NCBI GenBank assembly: GCA_902540805.1
Contig: CACBON010000011.1
Location: forward strand, 1-33,798
Source of the DNA: an uncultured Alphaproteobacteria bacterium
Lineage (GTDB): Bacteria > Pseudomonadota > Alphaproteobacteria > Methylaequorales > Methylaequoraceae
Direction of reading: 5' to 3'
DNA length: 33,798 nt
Shown: positions 26,604 through 33,798 of the stretch, piece by piece
Numbering within the stretch: position 1 is the stretch's first letter
How the letters are laid out: every line of letters begins with the position of its first letter
Position numbers and translations under genes: made by a program
The notes under the pieces: generated by a model
What the model was told of the DNA's origin: nothing
The model's database searches: none
The model's input: only the letters and a program-made list of their open reading frames with translations

Positions 26604-27332
26604 TTAATTGATATTAAAACTTTTTATTAAGTTGAAAATAAATTTTTCACAAAGAAGATTCATTTTATGAAAATCATTTGCATATTTTTTTTTTATAATT
26701 CTCAATGGATTGGATCCAAATATTTTTTCTAGAGTTATTTTAAAAGTTTTTTCTTTAAGCCATTTTTCAATGGTATGAAGATCTACCTCAAAATGAAATT
26801 GTAGTCCATATGCGTGACTCTTGTATCTGAATAGTTGATTTTCAGTGCAACTCGAAGTGGCGAGATTTTCAATATTTGAATTTATTAAAGAACATACTTC
26901 GTAACTATGCCATTGAAAAACTGATGTTTTTTTGGGAAAAAAATTTAAATTTTTATCTTTGTATATTGTTTTTTTTGTATTTATGTTAAAAAAACCTACC
27001 TCACTAAATTTTGACTTTTGGACTTGTCCCCCTAGTACTTCTCCTAACAGTTGGCAACCAAGGCAAATACCTACAAAAGGTTTCTCTAAATTAATTACAA
27101 ATTCTTTGATTGCATTTTTTTCTTTTACAATCCATGGGTATTGTTTTATCATCCAAGTATCCATTGGTCCTCCTAAAGAAATCATTAAAGAAAATTGCGA
27201 TAAATTTTTAGGGATATCTTCATTCTCAAAAAGTCTAATTTTTTTAATAACTAAATTTTTTTTTAATAAATATTCTTCAATTTTTTCCAAATCTTCATTT
27301 TGAACATGCTGAAATACAATTACTTTTTTCAT
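26604..27332 (-). CDS. Class I glutamine amidotransferase domain protein
   Basis: The 242 residues are a stand-alone class I amidotransferase: nucleophile Cys90 in GICLGCQLLGEVLGG, and His180 and Glu182 in YGLQFHFEVD. It resembles the GMP-synthase-like amidotransferases of unknown function that lack a synthase domain. It may release ammonia from glutamine or act on gamma-glutamyl compounds. It lies immediately upstream of nth in one transcript, with no functional link evident. The C-terminal 60 residues are helical and basic. Confidence 0.88.
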   Translation of the reverse strand: MKKVIVFQHVQNEDLEKIEEYLLKKNLVIKKIRLFENEDIPKNLSQFSLMISLGGPMDTWMIKQYPWIVKEKNAIKEFVINLEKPFVGICLGCQLLGEVLGGQVQKSKFSEVGFFNINTKKTIYKDKNLNFFPKKTSVFQWHSYEVCSLINSNIENLATSSCTENQLFRYKSHAYGLQFHFEVDLHTIEKWLKEKTFKITLEKIFGSNPLRIIKKKYANDFHKMNLLCEKFIFNLIKSFNIN

Positions 27333-27402
27333 TTAAGATAATTATATTACAAAAAAAAGTTTTTCTAATTGATTATAAAACTTTCTTAAATATTATTTTG
27401 TC

Positions 27403-27858
27403 ATGAGATTTATATTCAAATTCTTAATTTTATTTTTTGTATTTGAAAGTCAATGCTACGCAACATCAACTTCTTTTGAGCAAAATATTATTTTTAACAA
27501 TAATAATCGATCTTTCAAAATGAAAGCTAATAAATCAATAAGTAATTTTAATACTTTGGCAGTAACTGGTTCAATAAGTATTATTGTTGAAAAATTATAT
27601 CACGCTGGATTTCTGTCTCCTTTTGGATTAATTCCTCATAATATTAAAAATTTATCACCTATGGTTTTTAATAGTAAATCTCAACTGGAATTATTTAATA
27701 TTAATCCAATGTGTTATGATTCATATTTAAATGATAAACTTATAAATTCTGAATTTGAACATACCCTTTTCGATAGTGAAGTAATTAAAAAGTGTAACTT
27801 AATAATTGAAGAAAATAACTTTAAATCAATTGATAATCTAATAAGCAGATATTTTTAA
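27403..27858 (+). CDS. Secreted protein of unknown function
   Basis: The 151 residues begin with a signal peptide (about 1-20, cleavage after CYA). The mature protein is Asn-rich, with a hydrophobic stretch TLAVTGSISIIVEKL (about 51-65) and two cysteines (104 and 131) that could form a periplasmic disulfide. I recognise no domain. It is transcribed from the region divergent to the amidotransferase and lies 88 bp before the 645-residue gene, possibly in the same transcript. Confidence 0.6.
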   Translation: MRFIFKFLILFFVFESQCYATSTSFEQNIIFNNNNRSFKMKANKSISNFNTLAVTGSISIIVEKLYHAGFLSPFGLIPHNIKNLSPMVFNSKSQLELFNINPMCYDSYLNDKLINSEFEHTLFDSEVIKKCNLIIEENNFKSIDNLISRYF

Positions 27859-27946
27859 TTTTTTTATTAAGAGTTTATCACACCCATTAATTATTACTTG
27901 AATTTATTGATAAAGTTTCATATAAAAAATTGAAATTAATAGACTT

Positions 27947-29884
27947 ATGAGTGAAATTTTAGAAATCAGAGATGGTTGTCAGACCCCATTAGAACTTCTT
28001 ACAAGTCAAACATTTAATAAATACTTAAATATTTATAAACAAAAGTTTTTATCTGAGCTCAAATCTCGAGAGCAGTCCGAACAAAAAGATGAAATCATTC
28101 ATAAGAGTGACTTTGTTGAAAAAGTCAACCCAGACATATTTATCGAAATCTTTAAATCTGAAAATATTTCTGACGCAAAACTATCAATTTACAAAGAGTA
28201 CATAAGATTTTTAGAAGGATTATTTCATCACTTTAGAAAAAAGTCTTACACAAGACATATCAAGCAACATAATGAAATATTATCTTCTAATGAGAGTGCT
28301 GAATCAATAAAAGATAGAATTAGTAAAAGAGCGAGTGAATTAAATGATCTTATTTTAGAAACTAGGAGAATTTTTTTATCTAAAGTGGATATGGGAATTG
28401 GTGTGAGAAGAAGTCAAGGTCTAGAATGCCAACCAAATGTGACATGTGGTGAGATTACGGGAGATAATATTGAATTACCCAAATCTTATACAAATTTAAA
28501 TAAGGTTCCTTTAACTACTCATGCTGATATGAGAACAGGTGTTCACTATACTACACATGCGAACAAAAGGGCATTTCCGTTTTTTGCCTTAAATAAAAAC
28601 CCTTATAAAGATAATTTATTTAATTCAAAAGATTACGTTGCAATTCCTTTCGAGGTTGGTGGTTGGAACATCATTGCATACATTCACAAATCTAGAGGTT
28701 GCATTGAGTTAGAACCCGGTCTTTTAAATCTATTTCCATTTTCAAAGGTAAGAAAACTGGTTAATAAAAAACCAGATGGTATCTTCATTTTTGGTTGCCC
28801 ACATTCTACGATGGATGATTTGGGGTATTATTACGATAAGGATAATAACCTTTTGGTGGGGTTGATACCAAACATTGATGACTGCAAGTATTTTGGATAC
28901 GGAAAAAAACCAATTTTAACATTACATAACGTTTTATGCATATTAAACGATCACTTACCACTTCATTGCGGTTGCACACGTTATTTAGTCAAATTTGATT
29001 CCAAAACTAATGAGCCTTATATTTCAGATTCTTTTATTAAAGCAGATGATATGGGAAGAGCTTCATTATTTAATAAATCAGAGAATAATTCATCAGACTT
29101 CAAGGAAGGAGTACCTTATTTTTTTGGTACTGAAACAGGAGCATTTGCATGTTTGGATGGATTTAGCGAACATACAAAAATGCAGATGGAAGGCAGAGAA
29201 ATAGGATATAATAAACACGCTGGAACTAATGCTCGACAAATTGTTCCAGTTACTGATTATACTGAAGTTTCAAATGGGTCAGAGTTAGATATATTACTTT
29301 ATTTAAATAATTATGATTTAATAGAGCCTGGAAAATCATGCATGGATGTTGAGATGAATGTCGAAGAAGCTCTCGAACATTTTAGAAAAGGAGCAAGGGT
29401 TGCAGCAGGAAGTACTCAAACGCATAGAGGAAAAATTGAAATAAGCTATTGGGCAAACCCATTCCCATTGTTGAAAGATGAAAACTGGGTAGACTTACCT
29501 GAACATATTGATTTATCAAAAAAATTCTCAGATATCGAGAAGAAGTTTTTCGATATTATAAAACAAAGAGTTGAATCTGGAAAAATGAAAATTGGAGTAG
29601 CGCATAGCATGCTTATGGCTGGCGTTTACGCAAAAAATACGGACAAAAGGCTCATTGAATGCGGTTTTAACAACAGAGAGTTAGTAGAGCACGAGGGGCC
29701 AGAAAGAGCTGCTAAAGATATGATTAATCTAATAAAAACAACAGCAATTGATAAAGTGGGAAAACTTAGAAAAAAAGTCGATGAAATAAGTATCACTGTT
29801 GCCACAGTAGGTGATAGTAGAACAGGTAAATCCGAAATGTCAGAAAAAATGGAGGAGGTTTTAAGCATGAAAGGTGCAAATTAG
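27947..29884 (+). CDS. Large conserved-looking protein of unknown function with C-terminal P-loop-like motif
   Basis: The 645 residues have no signal peptide. Residues 1-150 are helical and charged; from about 150 the sequence becomes rich in Gly, Cys, His and aromatic motifs of the kind kept under strong constraint: ECQPNVTCGE, THADMRTGVHYTTHANKRAFPFFAL, VGGWNIIAYIHKSRGC, FGCPHSTMDD, LPLHCGCTRY, YFFGTETGAF, HAGTNARQIVP. The last 24 residues contain GDSRTGKSE (622-630), a Walker A motif much like the GDSGxGKSE of HPr kinase/PEPCK P-loops, but the protein ends 15 residues later, so no downstream Walker B exists. It looks enzyme-like; the family could be DUF4914, recalled by size only. It is a gene I cannot name. 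Confidence 0.8.
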   Translation: MSEILEIRDGCQTPLELLTSQTFNKYLNIYKQKFLSELKSREQSEQKDEIIHKSDFVEKVNPDIFIEIFKSENISDAKLSIYKEYIRFLEGLFHHFRKKSYTRHIKQHNEILSSNESAESIKDRISKRASELNDLILETRRIFLSKVDMGIGVRRSQGLECQPNVTCGEITGDNIELPKSYTNLNKVPLTTHADMRTGVHYTTHANKRAFPFFALNKNPYKDNLFNSKDYVAIPFEVGGWNIIAYIHKSRGCIELEPGLLNLFPFSKVRKLVNKKPDGIFIFGCPHSTMDDLGYYYDKDNNLLVGLIPNIDDCKYFGYGKKPILTLHNVLCILNDHLPLHCGCTRYLVKFDSKTNEPYISDSFIKADDMGRASLFNKSENNSSDFKEGVPYFFGTETGAFACLDGFSEHTKMQMEGREIGYNKHAGTNARQIVPVTDYTEVSNGSELDILLYLNNYDLIEPGKSCMDVEMNVEEALEHFRKGARVAAGSTQTHRGKIEISYWANPFPLLKDENWVDLPEHIDLSKKFSDIEKKFFDIIKQRVESGKMKIGVAHSMLMAGVYAKNTDKRLIECGFNNRELVEHEGPERAAKDMINLIKTTAIDKVGKLRKKVDEISITVATVGDSRTGKSEMSEKMEEVLSMKGAN

Positions 29885-30128
29885 ACTTATACTTTTAATT
29901 TTTTTTGTGATTTCTTTTATTACAGAAGAATATTTCTTTTTCATCTTATGATTTTTGCATTTCAGGTTAACCCATCTCACTTCTAGCTAATATTACCTTA
30001 TAGCAATGAGTTGAAATTTCCCAAGGATTGAAATATCAAGTGTTCCAAAAAGCTTTGTAATTTAGAGATAAACTAACTAAGATTACTTTTTTTATTCGAG
30101 ACCATTAGAAAGTACAGTTATTGAAGCT

Positions 30129-30153
30129 CAAGAATGATAAATTATTGTTCTTG
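30129..30153. promoter_or_regulatory. Imperfect 25-bp palindrome (Fur-like)
   Basis: The arms CAAGAATGATAA and TTATTGTTCTTG surround a central A; 10 of 12 positions are complementary. Its centre is 39 bp upstream of the centre of the second palindrome, and it resembles the GATAAT-type repeats of Fur boxes. Confidence 0.4.
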
Positions 30154-30170
30154 TATCAAAAGATCAAATA

Positions 30171-30189
30171 AATAAGAATGATTCTTATT
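30171..30189. promoter_or_regulatory. Perfect 19-bp palindrome, Fur-box-like
   Basis: AATAAGAAT-G-ATTCTTATT is a perfect 9-1-9 inverted repeat, like Fur boxes of the GAGAATGATTCTC type. It ends 31 bp upstream of the chosen ATG (30221) and is near-identical to the site at 22621-22635. An intrinsic terminator is unlikely because the stem is only A/T-rich and the T-run is part of the repeat. Confidence 0.5.
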
Positions 30190-30220
30190 TTTAAATATCT
30201 TGATTAAAGGATACGAAAAA

Positions 30221-31255
30221 ATGGTAAAAAAAATTAAGATCGAAGCAATAATTGAGATTAAAGACGAATCTCACATAGATAATGCTTTGCTTAGACGGAC
30301 TTTGACTCCTATTGGAGAAATTGAGTCATGTAATATTATTAGCCAATTTAGTGAAAATTTTAATGATAGAAAAGAAGAAAACATCTCGTCAGTGGATAAA
30401 AGTGTATCTGAAGTTGAACATTTTATTAATGATGCAAATAAAATTTATTTCGGCACCCTGTCAATTGAGGAGAGAAAATATGTAGCGGCATCAATTTTAA
30501 AATCTTCATCAATTACTAGTCTCAAGGATAATGCTAATTTTAAAGATAATTTTTTTCAAACACTAACTAAAAAGTTTGAAATCGATTCAGAATACGTAAA
30601 CACATTACTAGATCAAGAAAAAGATCCTGACGTTTTAGAAACATTAAAAAGTAAGTTTTTAGAAGGTGACTTAATTCAAATGTTTACTTTTATCTGGGAA
30701 AAGATTTTATCAGTTGGAGAGGAAGATGATTTTGAGATTGATCTTATTGAAAATAGTGCTGAAAAATTTGGATTAGAGAAACAAAGCATTAACGACACAA
30801 AAAAAATTGGAAATGAAAGGGCTAAAATTATAAAGGCTATTAGTGCTATTGAAGCTGGAAAGGTCGCATATAACAAACTTAAAGCTTTTGAAAAAACAGT
30901 TTTGCTTTCTTTGATGTTAACGGAGTGTTCAAGAATTGATGGCAAAATCTCTTCTGATGACCTTGCTTTATTGAAAAATATATTTAGCGATCAATTTAAT
31001 ATTTCAAGCAATGTGATGACTGCTATTATTGAAAAAAAATTTAACTATTCAATAACAAAGAAGGTTGAACAAGTTGAAGTGTATAGAGAAAAATATGAGT
31101 TAGTTGAATTTCTTTGGGAAAAAATATTATCTAGCGAATCAGAAATTAACGACAACGAGATGACGTTAATAAGGAAATGGGTAAGAAGACTTGACATATC
31201 AGACGTTGAGTCTGAGGGAGCTAGGAAAGACGTAGAAGCAAATCTTAATCCATAA
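30221..31255 (+). CDS. TerB-like repeat protein
   Basis: I choose ATG 30221 because AAAGG (30206-30210) lies ten bases upstream; the upstream in-frame TTG at 30200 has no such signal. The product is 344 residues, acidic and cytoplasmic. After a basic N-terminus (MVKKIKIEA) there are several helical repeats of TerB-like form: FIWEKILSVGEEDDFEIDLIENSAEKFGL, LLSLMLTECSRIDGKISSDDLALLKNIF and FLWEKILSSESEINDNEMTLIRKWVRRLDI. TerB domains occur in tellurite-resistance and envelope-stress proteins and in DjlA fused to a J-domain, which is notable because a J-protein is encoded two genes away. The assignment is by pattern only. Confidence 0.7.
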   Translation: MVKKIKIEAIIEIKDESHIDNALLRRTLTPIGEIESCNIISQFSENFNDRKEENISSVDKSVSEVEHFINDANKIYFGTLSIEERKYVAASILKSSSITSLKDNANFKDNFFQTLTKKFEIDSEYVNTLLDQEKDPDVLETLKSKFLEGDLIQMFTFIWEKILSVGEEDDFEIDLIENSAEKFGLEKQSINDTKKIGNERAKIIKAISAIEAGKVAYNKLKAFEKTVLLSLMLTECSRIDGKISSDDLALLKNIFSDQFNISSNVMTAIIEKKFNYSITKKVEQVEVYREKYELVEFLWEKILSSESEINDNEMTLIRKWVRRLDISDVESEGARKDVEANLNP

Positions 31256-31267
31256 ATTTTATAAAGA

Positions 31268-31984
31268 TTAAGAGCTAAAAAAGATTTTCGATCTGTTGAT
31301 TTGAATTGTATTGTTATTTGACATTATTGAATCTCTTCTTTTATGAATTTCAACTCTATTTTCAGCCAAGTCGTTCGAATTATTTTTTGATTTTTCAACA
31401 AGTTTGTGCATGGCATCTTTATTTTGTTTTTCATTGTTTTCTAACATATGCATAGTTTCTTTATTTTGTTTTCTTACTAACTCATTTGATTCGTCAGTAA
31501 TTTTTGATTCATCAATTTTTTTCTCTAAAAGTTCCTTATTTCTATTAATTTGGGTCTTATTGAATTCGAATATTAATTTATTTGTTTCCATTATTTTCGT
31601 ATTAATTTCAATTAGTTTTGAATTTATTTCTGCCATTTCATTGCTGATTTCTAAATTGGCAGAATTAACTTTTGATTGATGCCTCATGAAGTCAAGCTTT
31701 GCTTTATTTTTTTCAACGTCAATAAACTCCTCTTGTAATTCTCCCTTCACTTCAATTTTTGAAATTATAGATTTTCTATTCTCGTAGATTTCATTTGTGT
31801 TCATCAAAGTCAGATTTCTGTTACCAGCATAAGCCGCTGAGTAATTATTTAAGATCATGGCCCTATTTTCCTCAATTAGGAGTCTTGATTCTAGAATTAG
31901 TTTTTTATTTGAGTTAATATCAGATTCAATTCCAAAAATTCTTTTTTGATTGTTTTTTTTTTCAGCACTCACGTTGTTTACCAT
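31268..31984 (-). CDS. Asn-heptad coiled-coil protein
   Basis: The start is taken as ATG 31982-31984, with GGAG (31991-31994) six bases upstream; the upstream TTG (31999) and ATG (31990) lack spacing for a ribosome site. The product is 238 residues, mostly coiled coil with no signal peptide. Asn recurs every seven residues at 121, 128, 135, 142 and 149, and again at 55, 62 and 69. Hydrophobic residues three positions before each Asn fit Asn in core d positions, and one unit reads IEINTKI. Residues 172-199 hold two copies of a 14-residue repeat (KQNKETMHML.. / KQNKDAMHKL..). No known family is recognised; a structural or filament role is an inference. It is convergent with the TerB-like gene, with 12 bp between. 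Confidence 0.7.
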   Translation of the reverse strand: MVNNVSAEKKNNQKRIFGIESDINSNKKLILESRLLIEENRAMILNNYSAAYAGNRNLTLMNTNEIYENRKSIISKIEVKGELQEEFIDVEKNKAKLDFMRHQSKVNSANLEISNEMAEINSKLIEINTKIMETNKLIFEFNKTQINRNKELLEKKIDESKITDESNELVRKQNKETMHMLENNEKQNKDAMHKLVEKSKNNSNDLAENRVEIHKRRDSIMSNNNTIQINRSKIFFSS

Positions 31985-32073
31985 TAGCATCTCCGTCAAT
32001 TATAATTTAAGTATCAACTTAATTGGTTTATACGATACATGATTTTTAACTAAAATCTAAACAAAATCATTTA

Positions 32074-32844
32074 TTAACTATTTACAATAGTAAAAAAAAA
32101 TAGGATTAATAAAACTATAAGAAACAAAATAAGAACTTTTTTACTTTCAGAATTATTGGTTTCACCTTTTATTATTTTTTTATAAAATTTCATTTCTTCT
32201 GATAAATAATTCTGTAAATCAGGAAATTGTTTGAAAAAAGTTTTGATTATTCTGTCTTCACTTTTTGAACCTAAAACTTTAATGAGTTTATTTAAGTATA
32301 TAGCATTTTTCCTAAATCCATTCTCGATAAGTATTTTTGAAAACAATTTTATTTTTGTTGATGTACCAAACTTTCTCTCTAGAAATGCATTGATAAATCT
32401 TTCTGTAATTATTTCAAATTTATAAAATTCTTTTGTTTCTAGCAAATAGAATTGAAATTGAAAACTTAGCTTCTGACTATATTTTGACAATTTCTTTTTC
32501 TTTATTTCGAGTTCTGGATAAACTAATAATGCTATTTCCCAATCTTCATCAACATATTTTTTATTAAATATATCTTTATCTTCGAACTCTTGGTCTGAAT
32601 AATCAAATGATTTATTAATGTGATAATTTTTCAGTTTTTCATCATAAACTTTTTTTTTTGATTCATTACTTAGAGTTTCATATGACTCATTTATTTCACG
32701 GATCTTTCGACTCAAACTTTTTTTATCTCCATTATAAACATCTGGATGATAAAGTTTAACTAATGCTTTATATGCTGCCTCGATAAGTTGTTTCTCTGGA
32801 GATGATTCAAAAGAAAGACCTAAAATATGATAATAATTTTTCAT
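32074..32844 (-). CDS. J-domain protein with C-terminal membrane anchor
   Basis: The 256 residues start with a J-domain (about 1-70: YYHILGLS, HPD at 33-35, REINESYETLSNESKKKVYDEKL), which stimulates Hsp70 (DnaK). No Gly/Phe, zinc-finger or DnaJ C-terminal domain follows; the middle is a helical domain of unknown type. The last 20 residues are a hydrophobic helix (VLILFLIVLLILFFFTIV), so the protein is tail-anchored with the J-domain in the cytoplasm. It is a specialised co-chaperone rather than DnaJ itself. It lies about 90 bp upstream of the coiled-coil gene on the minus strand, and its client may be a neighbour. Confidence 0.88.
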   Translation of the reverse strand: MKNYYHILGLSFESSPEKQLIEAAYKALVKLYHPDVYNGDKKSLSRKIREINESYETLSNESKKKVYDEKLKNYHINKSFDYSDQEFEDKDIFNKKYVDEDWEIALLVYPELEIKKKKLSKYSQKLSFQFQFYLLETKEFYKFEIITERFINAFLERKFGTSTKIKLFSKILIENGFRKNAIYLNKLIKVLGSKSEDRIIKTFFKQFPDLQNYLSEEMKFYKKIIKGETNNSESKKVLILFLIVLLILFFFTIVNS

Positions 32845-33048
32845 TATGATAATAAATTAAATTAAAATTAATAAATCATGAATATTAATTTTAGATTTTT
32901 GAGAAATTATATTTAGCATGAGATAAGTTTTAGTCATAATGTTGGGAAAATTAAATATGGCAAATTAAAATTTGAAAGTGGTAGATGATTAAAAATTATT
33001 GCTAAGTTTAATTAAAATGTAATTTGTAATTATTGTAGGTAAATTTTG

Positions 33049-33651
33049 TTAATTAAGTAAGCCTTCTTTTTCAAACTTTTTAAAATACTCGTGCCCAAGA
33101 ATACTTTTTATTTTTTCTAATGTGAGCTTTCTTATGATTCCCTCATTCTCCTCGAACATTTTTTGGCAATTATTTGAAGTTTTTCTTGCAATCGCAAGGT
33201 CAATAAACTCATTTTCGACTGCATGCTTTGATCTGATAACTGGGTCCATTTTAGCTTTACTGCATTTTGAAAGAGTTTTATTTTTTTTTGTTTCAATATC
33301 ATCAACTAGAGTCATCAAATCGTTGTATGAAAAATCAGGTTGAAATACTTCAATAAATTGTCCGTTAGTTTCAAAGTTTAAATTTAGCTGCTTAACTTCA
33401 TCTTCAATGGCTGAAAGATAATCATCATTATAAATTAAAATTTTGATTTTTTTATTAGCTAACTCTTTAGTTATATTCGCAACTTCACTTATCCATCTCG
33501 TTCTGTTGTTGACATTGACTCTTATTGATTTTATTTGTTTGAGAACAATATCGATTTTATGAATATCCTTTATTAAATTCTTATATTCTTCTACAAGGTT
33601 ATCTAAAAGATTTTTTGCTTGAATGGAATAATTTTCATCCACTTTTATCAC
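33049..33651 (-). CDS. Helical protein of unknown function
   Basis: The 200 residues are mainly amphipathic helices, probably coiled coil at 9-50 (NLLDNLVEEYKNLIKDIHKIDIVLKQI) and around 165-195. A short mixed segment at 70-105 (KKIKILIYNDD..FETNGQFIEVF) separates them. No signal peptide is present. The start is uncertain: GTG 33651 has a GGGGGG run only one base upstream, while GTG 33642 (codon 4) lies ten bases from it and may be the true start, giving 197 residues. No family is recognised. It shares strand and style with the J-protein and coiled-coil genes. Confidence 0.6.
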   Translation of the reverse strand: MIKVDENYSIQAKNLLDNLVEEYKNLIKDIHKIDIVLKQIKSIRVNVNNRTRWISEVANITKELANKKIKILIYNDDYLSAIEDEVKQLNLNFETNGQFIEVFQPDFSYNDLMTLVDDIETKKNKTLSKCSKAKMDPVIRSKHAVENEFIDLAIARKTSNNCQKMFEENEGIIRKLTLEKIKSILGHEYFKKFEKEGLLN

Positions 33652-33712
33652 ACCCCCCTAGATAGTTATTATAATACATTTTGGCATATTTCTATATATG
33701 TATTATTATTTT

Positions 33713-33798
33713 TTACTCAATTATTATTTTTCCAACCATTCCCATTTCTGAATGTTTTTTATAAGTTTGTAAATCTTTTACAGAACAATTTAAATCAT
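33713..33798 (-). CDS. C-terminal fragment of probable zinc-type alcohol dehydrogenase/quinone oxidoreductase, truncated by window edge
   Basis: The minus-strand frame ending at TAA (33713-33715) gives 27 residues of C-terminus: DLQTYKKHSEMGMVGKIIIE. The final helix plus GKIxxE is the normal end of medium-chain dehydrogenases such as quinone oxidoreductases. The rest lies outside the window, so the assignment rests on this short tail. Confidence 0.45.
   Translation of the reverse strand, partial: DLNCSVKDLQTYKKHSEMGMVGKIIIE

Larger units (their letters stand above)
29885..30220. other. 336-bp intergenic region with two tandem palindromes
   Basis: No ORF with coding character was seen. Two operator-like palindromes centre at 30141 and 30180, just upstream of the TerB-like gene. 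The first 240 bp are featureless AT-rich sequence. Confidence 0.6.

Noticed and set aside
26604-27332. GMP synthase (guaA)
   Set aside because: Only the amidotransferase domain is present; the ATP-pyrophosphatase and dimerisation domains are missing.
27947-29884. Calling the 645-residue protein an HPr kinase or PEPCK
   Set aside because: Only the short GDSRTGKSE motif is shared; there is no Walker B or other family motif after it.
29885-30199. Frameshifted continuation of the 645-residue protein after its P-loop
   Set aside because: No frame in this stretch is open or coding-like; stop codons are frequent, so the protein appears to end naturally.

Overview
The window looks like part of a small, streamlined, AT-rich chromosome from a free-living marine alphaproteobacterium (HIMB59/AEGEAN-169 or Pelagibacterales-like). 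This is inferred from very low GC, near-zero spacing between convergent genes (4404/4406 and 25949/25950), biotin-dependent acyl-CoA carboxylase, COQ7-type ubiquinone synthesis and an alphaproteobacterial core gene set. It is not proven, because no rRNA or marker phylogeny is available.

Layout. 1-2762: 3' part of a propionyl-CoA carboxylase alpha gene, tRNA-Leu(GAG), and directly behind it a tyrosine-recombinase-family gene that has lost most catalytic residues. 2839-4404: a lipoprotein, an exported glutathione peroxidase and an isochorismatase-like hydrolase. 4406-7470 (minus): glnA, glnB with a sigma-54-like promoter, and a class I aminotransferase. 7631-7966: a small acidic protein. 8044-11508: tRNA-His followed by a three-gene minus-strand operon (circularly permuted ATP-grasp, alpha-E, transglutaminase-like), preceded by a glutamine riboswitch and closed by a decayed copy of the 3' half of tRNA-His. 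11507-11690: an AT-rich stretch with two perfect DnaA boxes ahead of an outer-membrane beta-barrel gene. 12613-15345: a secreted orphan, a cryptochrome/photolyase and a siderophore-interacting-type flavin reductase. 15460-16963: a type III polyketide synthase plus an ICMT-like methyltransferase. 17117-21354: HAD phosphatase, glucosyl-3-phosphoglycerate synthase, GH13_18 phosphorylase and DoxX. 21411-27332: metal transporter, ABC exporter, CBS-domain protein, COQ7, endonuclease III, amidotransferase. 27403-33651: a block of poorly known proteins (645-aa conserved protein, TerB-like protein, Asn-heptad coiled-coil protein, membrane-anchored J-protein and two orphans). 33713-33798: tail of a probable quinone oxidoreductase/alcohol dehydrogenase.

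The most interesting item is the 8044-11508 cassette. The leader of the ATP-grasp operon carries the whole core of a glutamine aptamer (glnA/Downstream-peptide RNA class, known mainly from cyanobacteria and marine metagenomes). It is followed by a hairpin covering the start region, and the unit is bracketed by tRNA-His and a 43/48-identical 3' tRNA-His fragment. This suggests a glutamine-responsive amidoligase-type operon that moved as a tRNA-bounded unit.

Nitrogen is a recurring theme: GlnA, P-II, the glutamine riboswitch, and an apparently complete synthesis-and-phosphorolysis set for glucosylglycerate, a nitrogen-free compatible solute. Two near-identical Fur-like palindromes sit upstream of the metal transporter and of the TerB-like gene.
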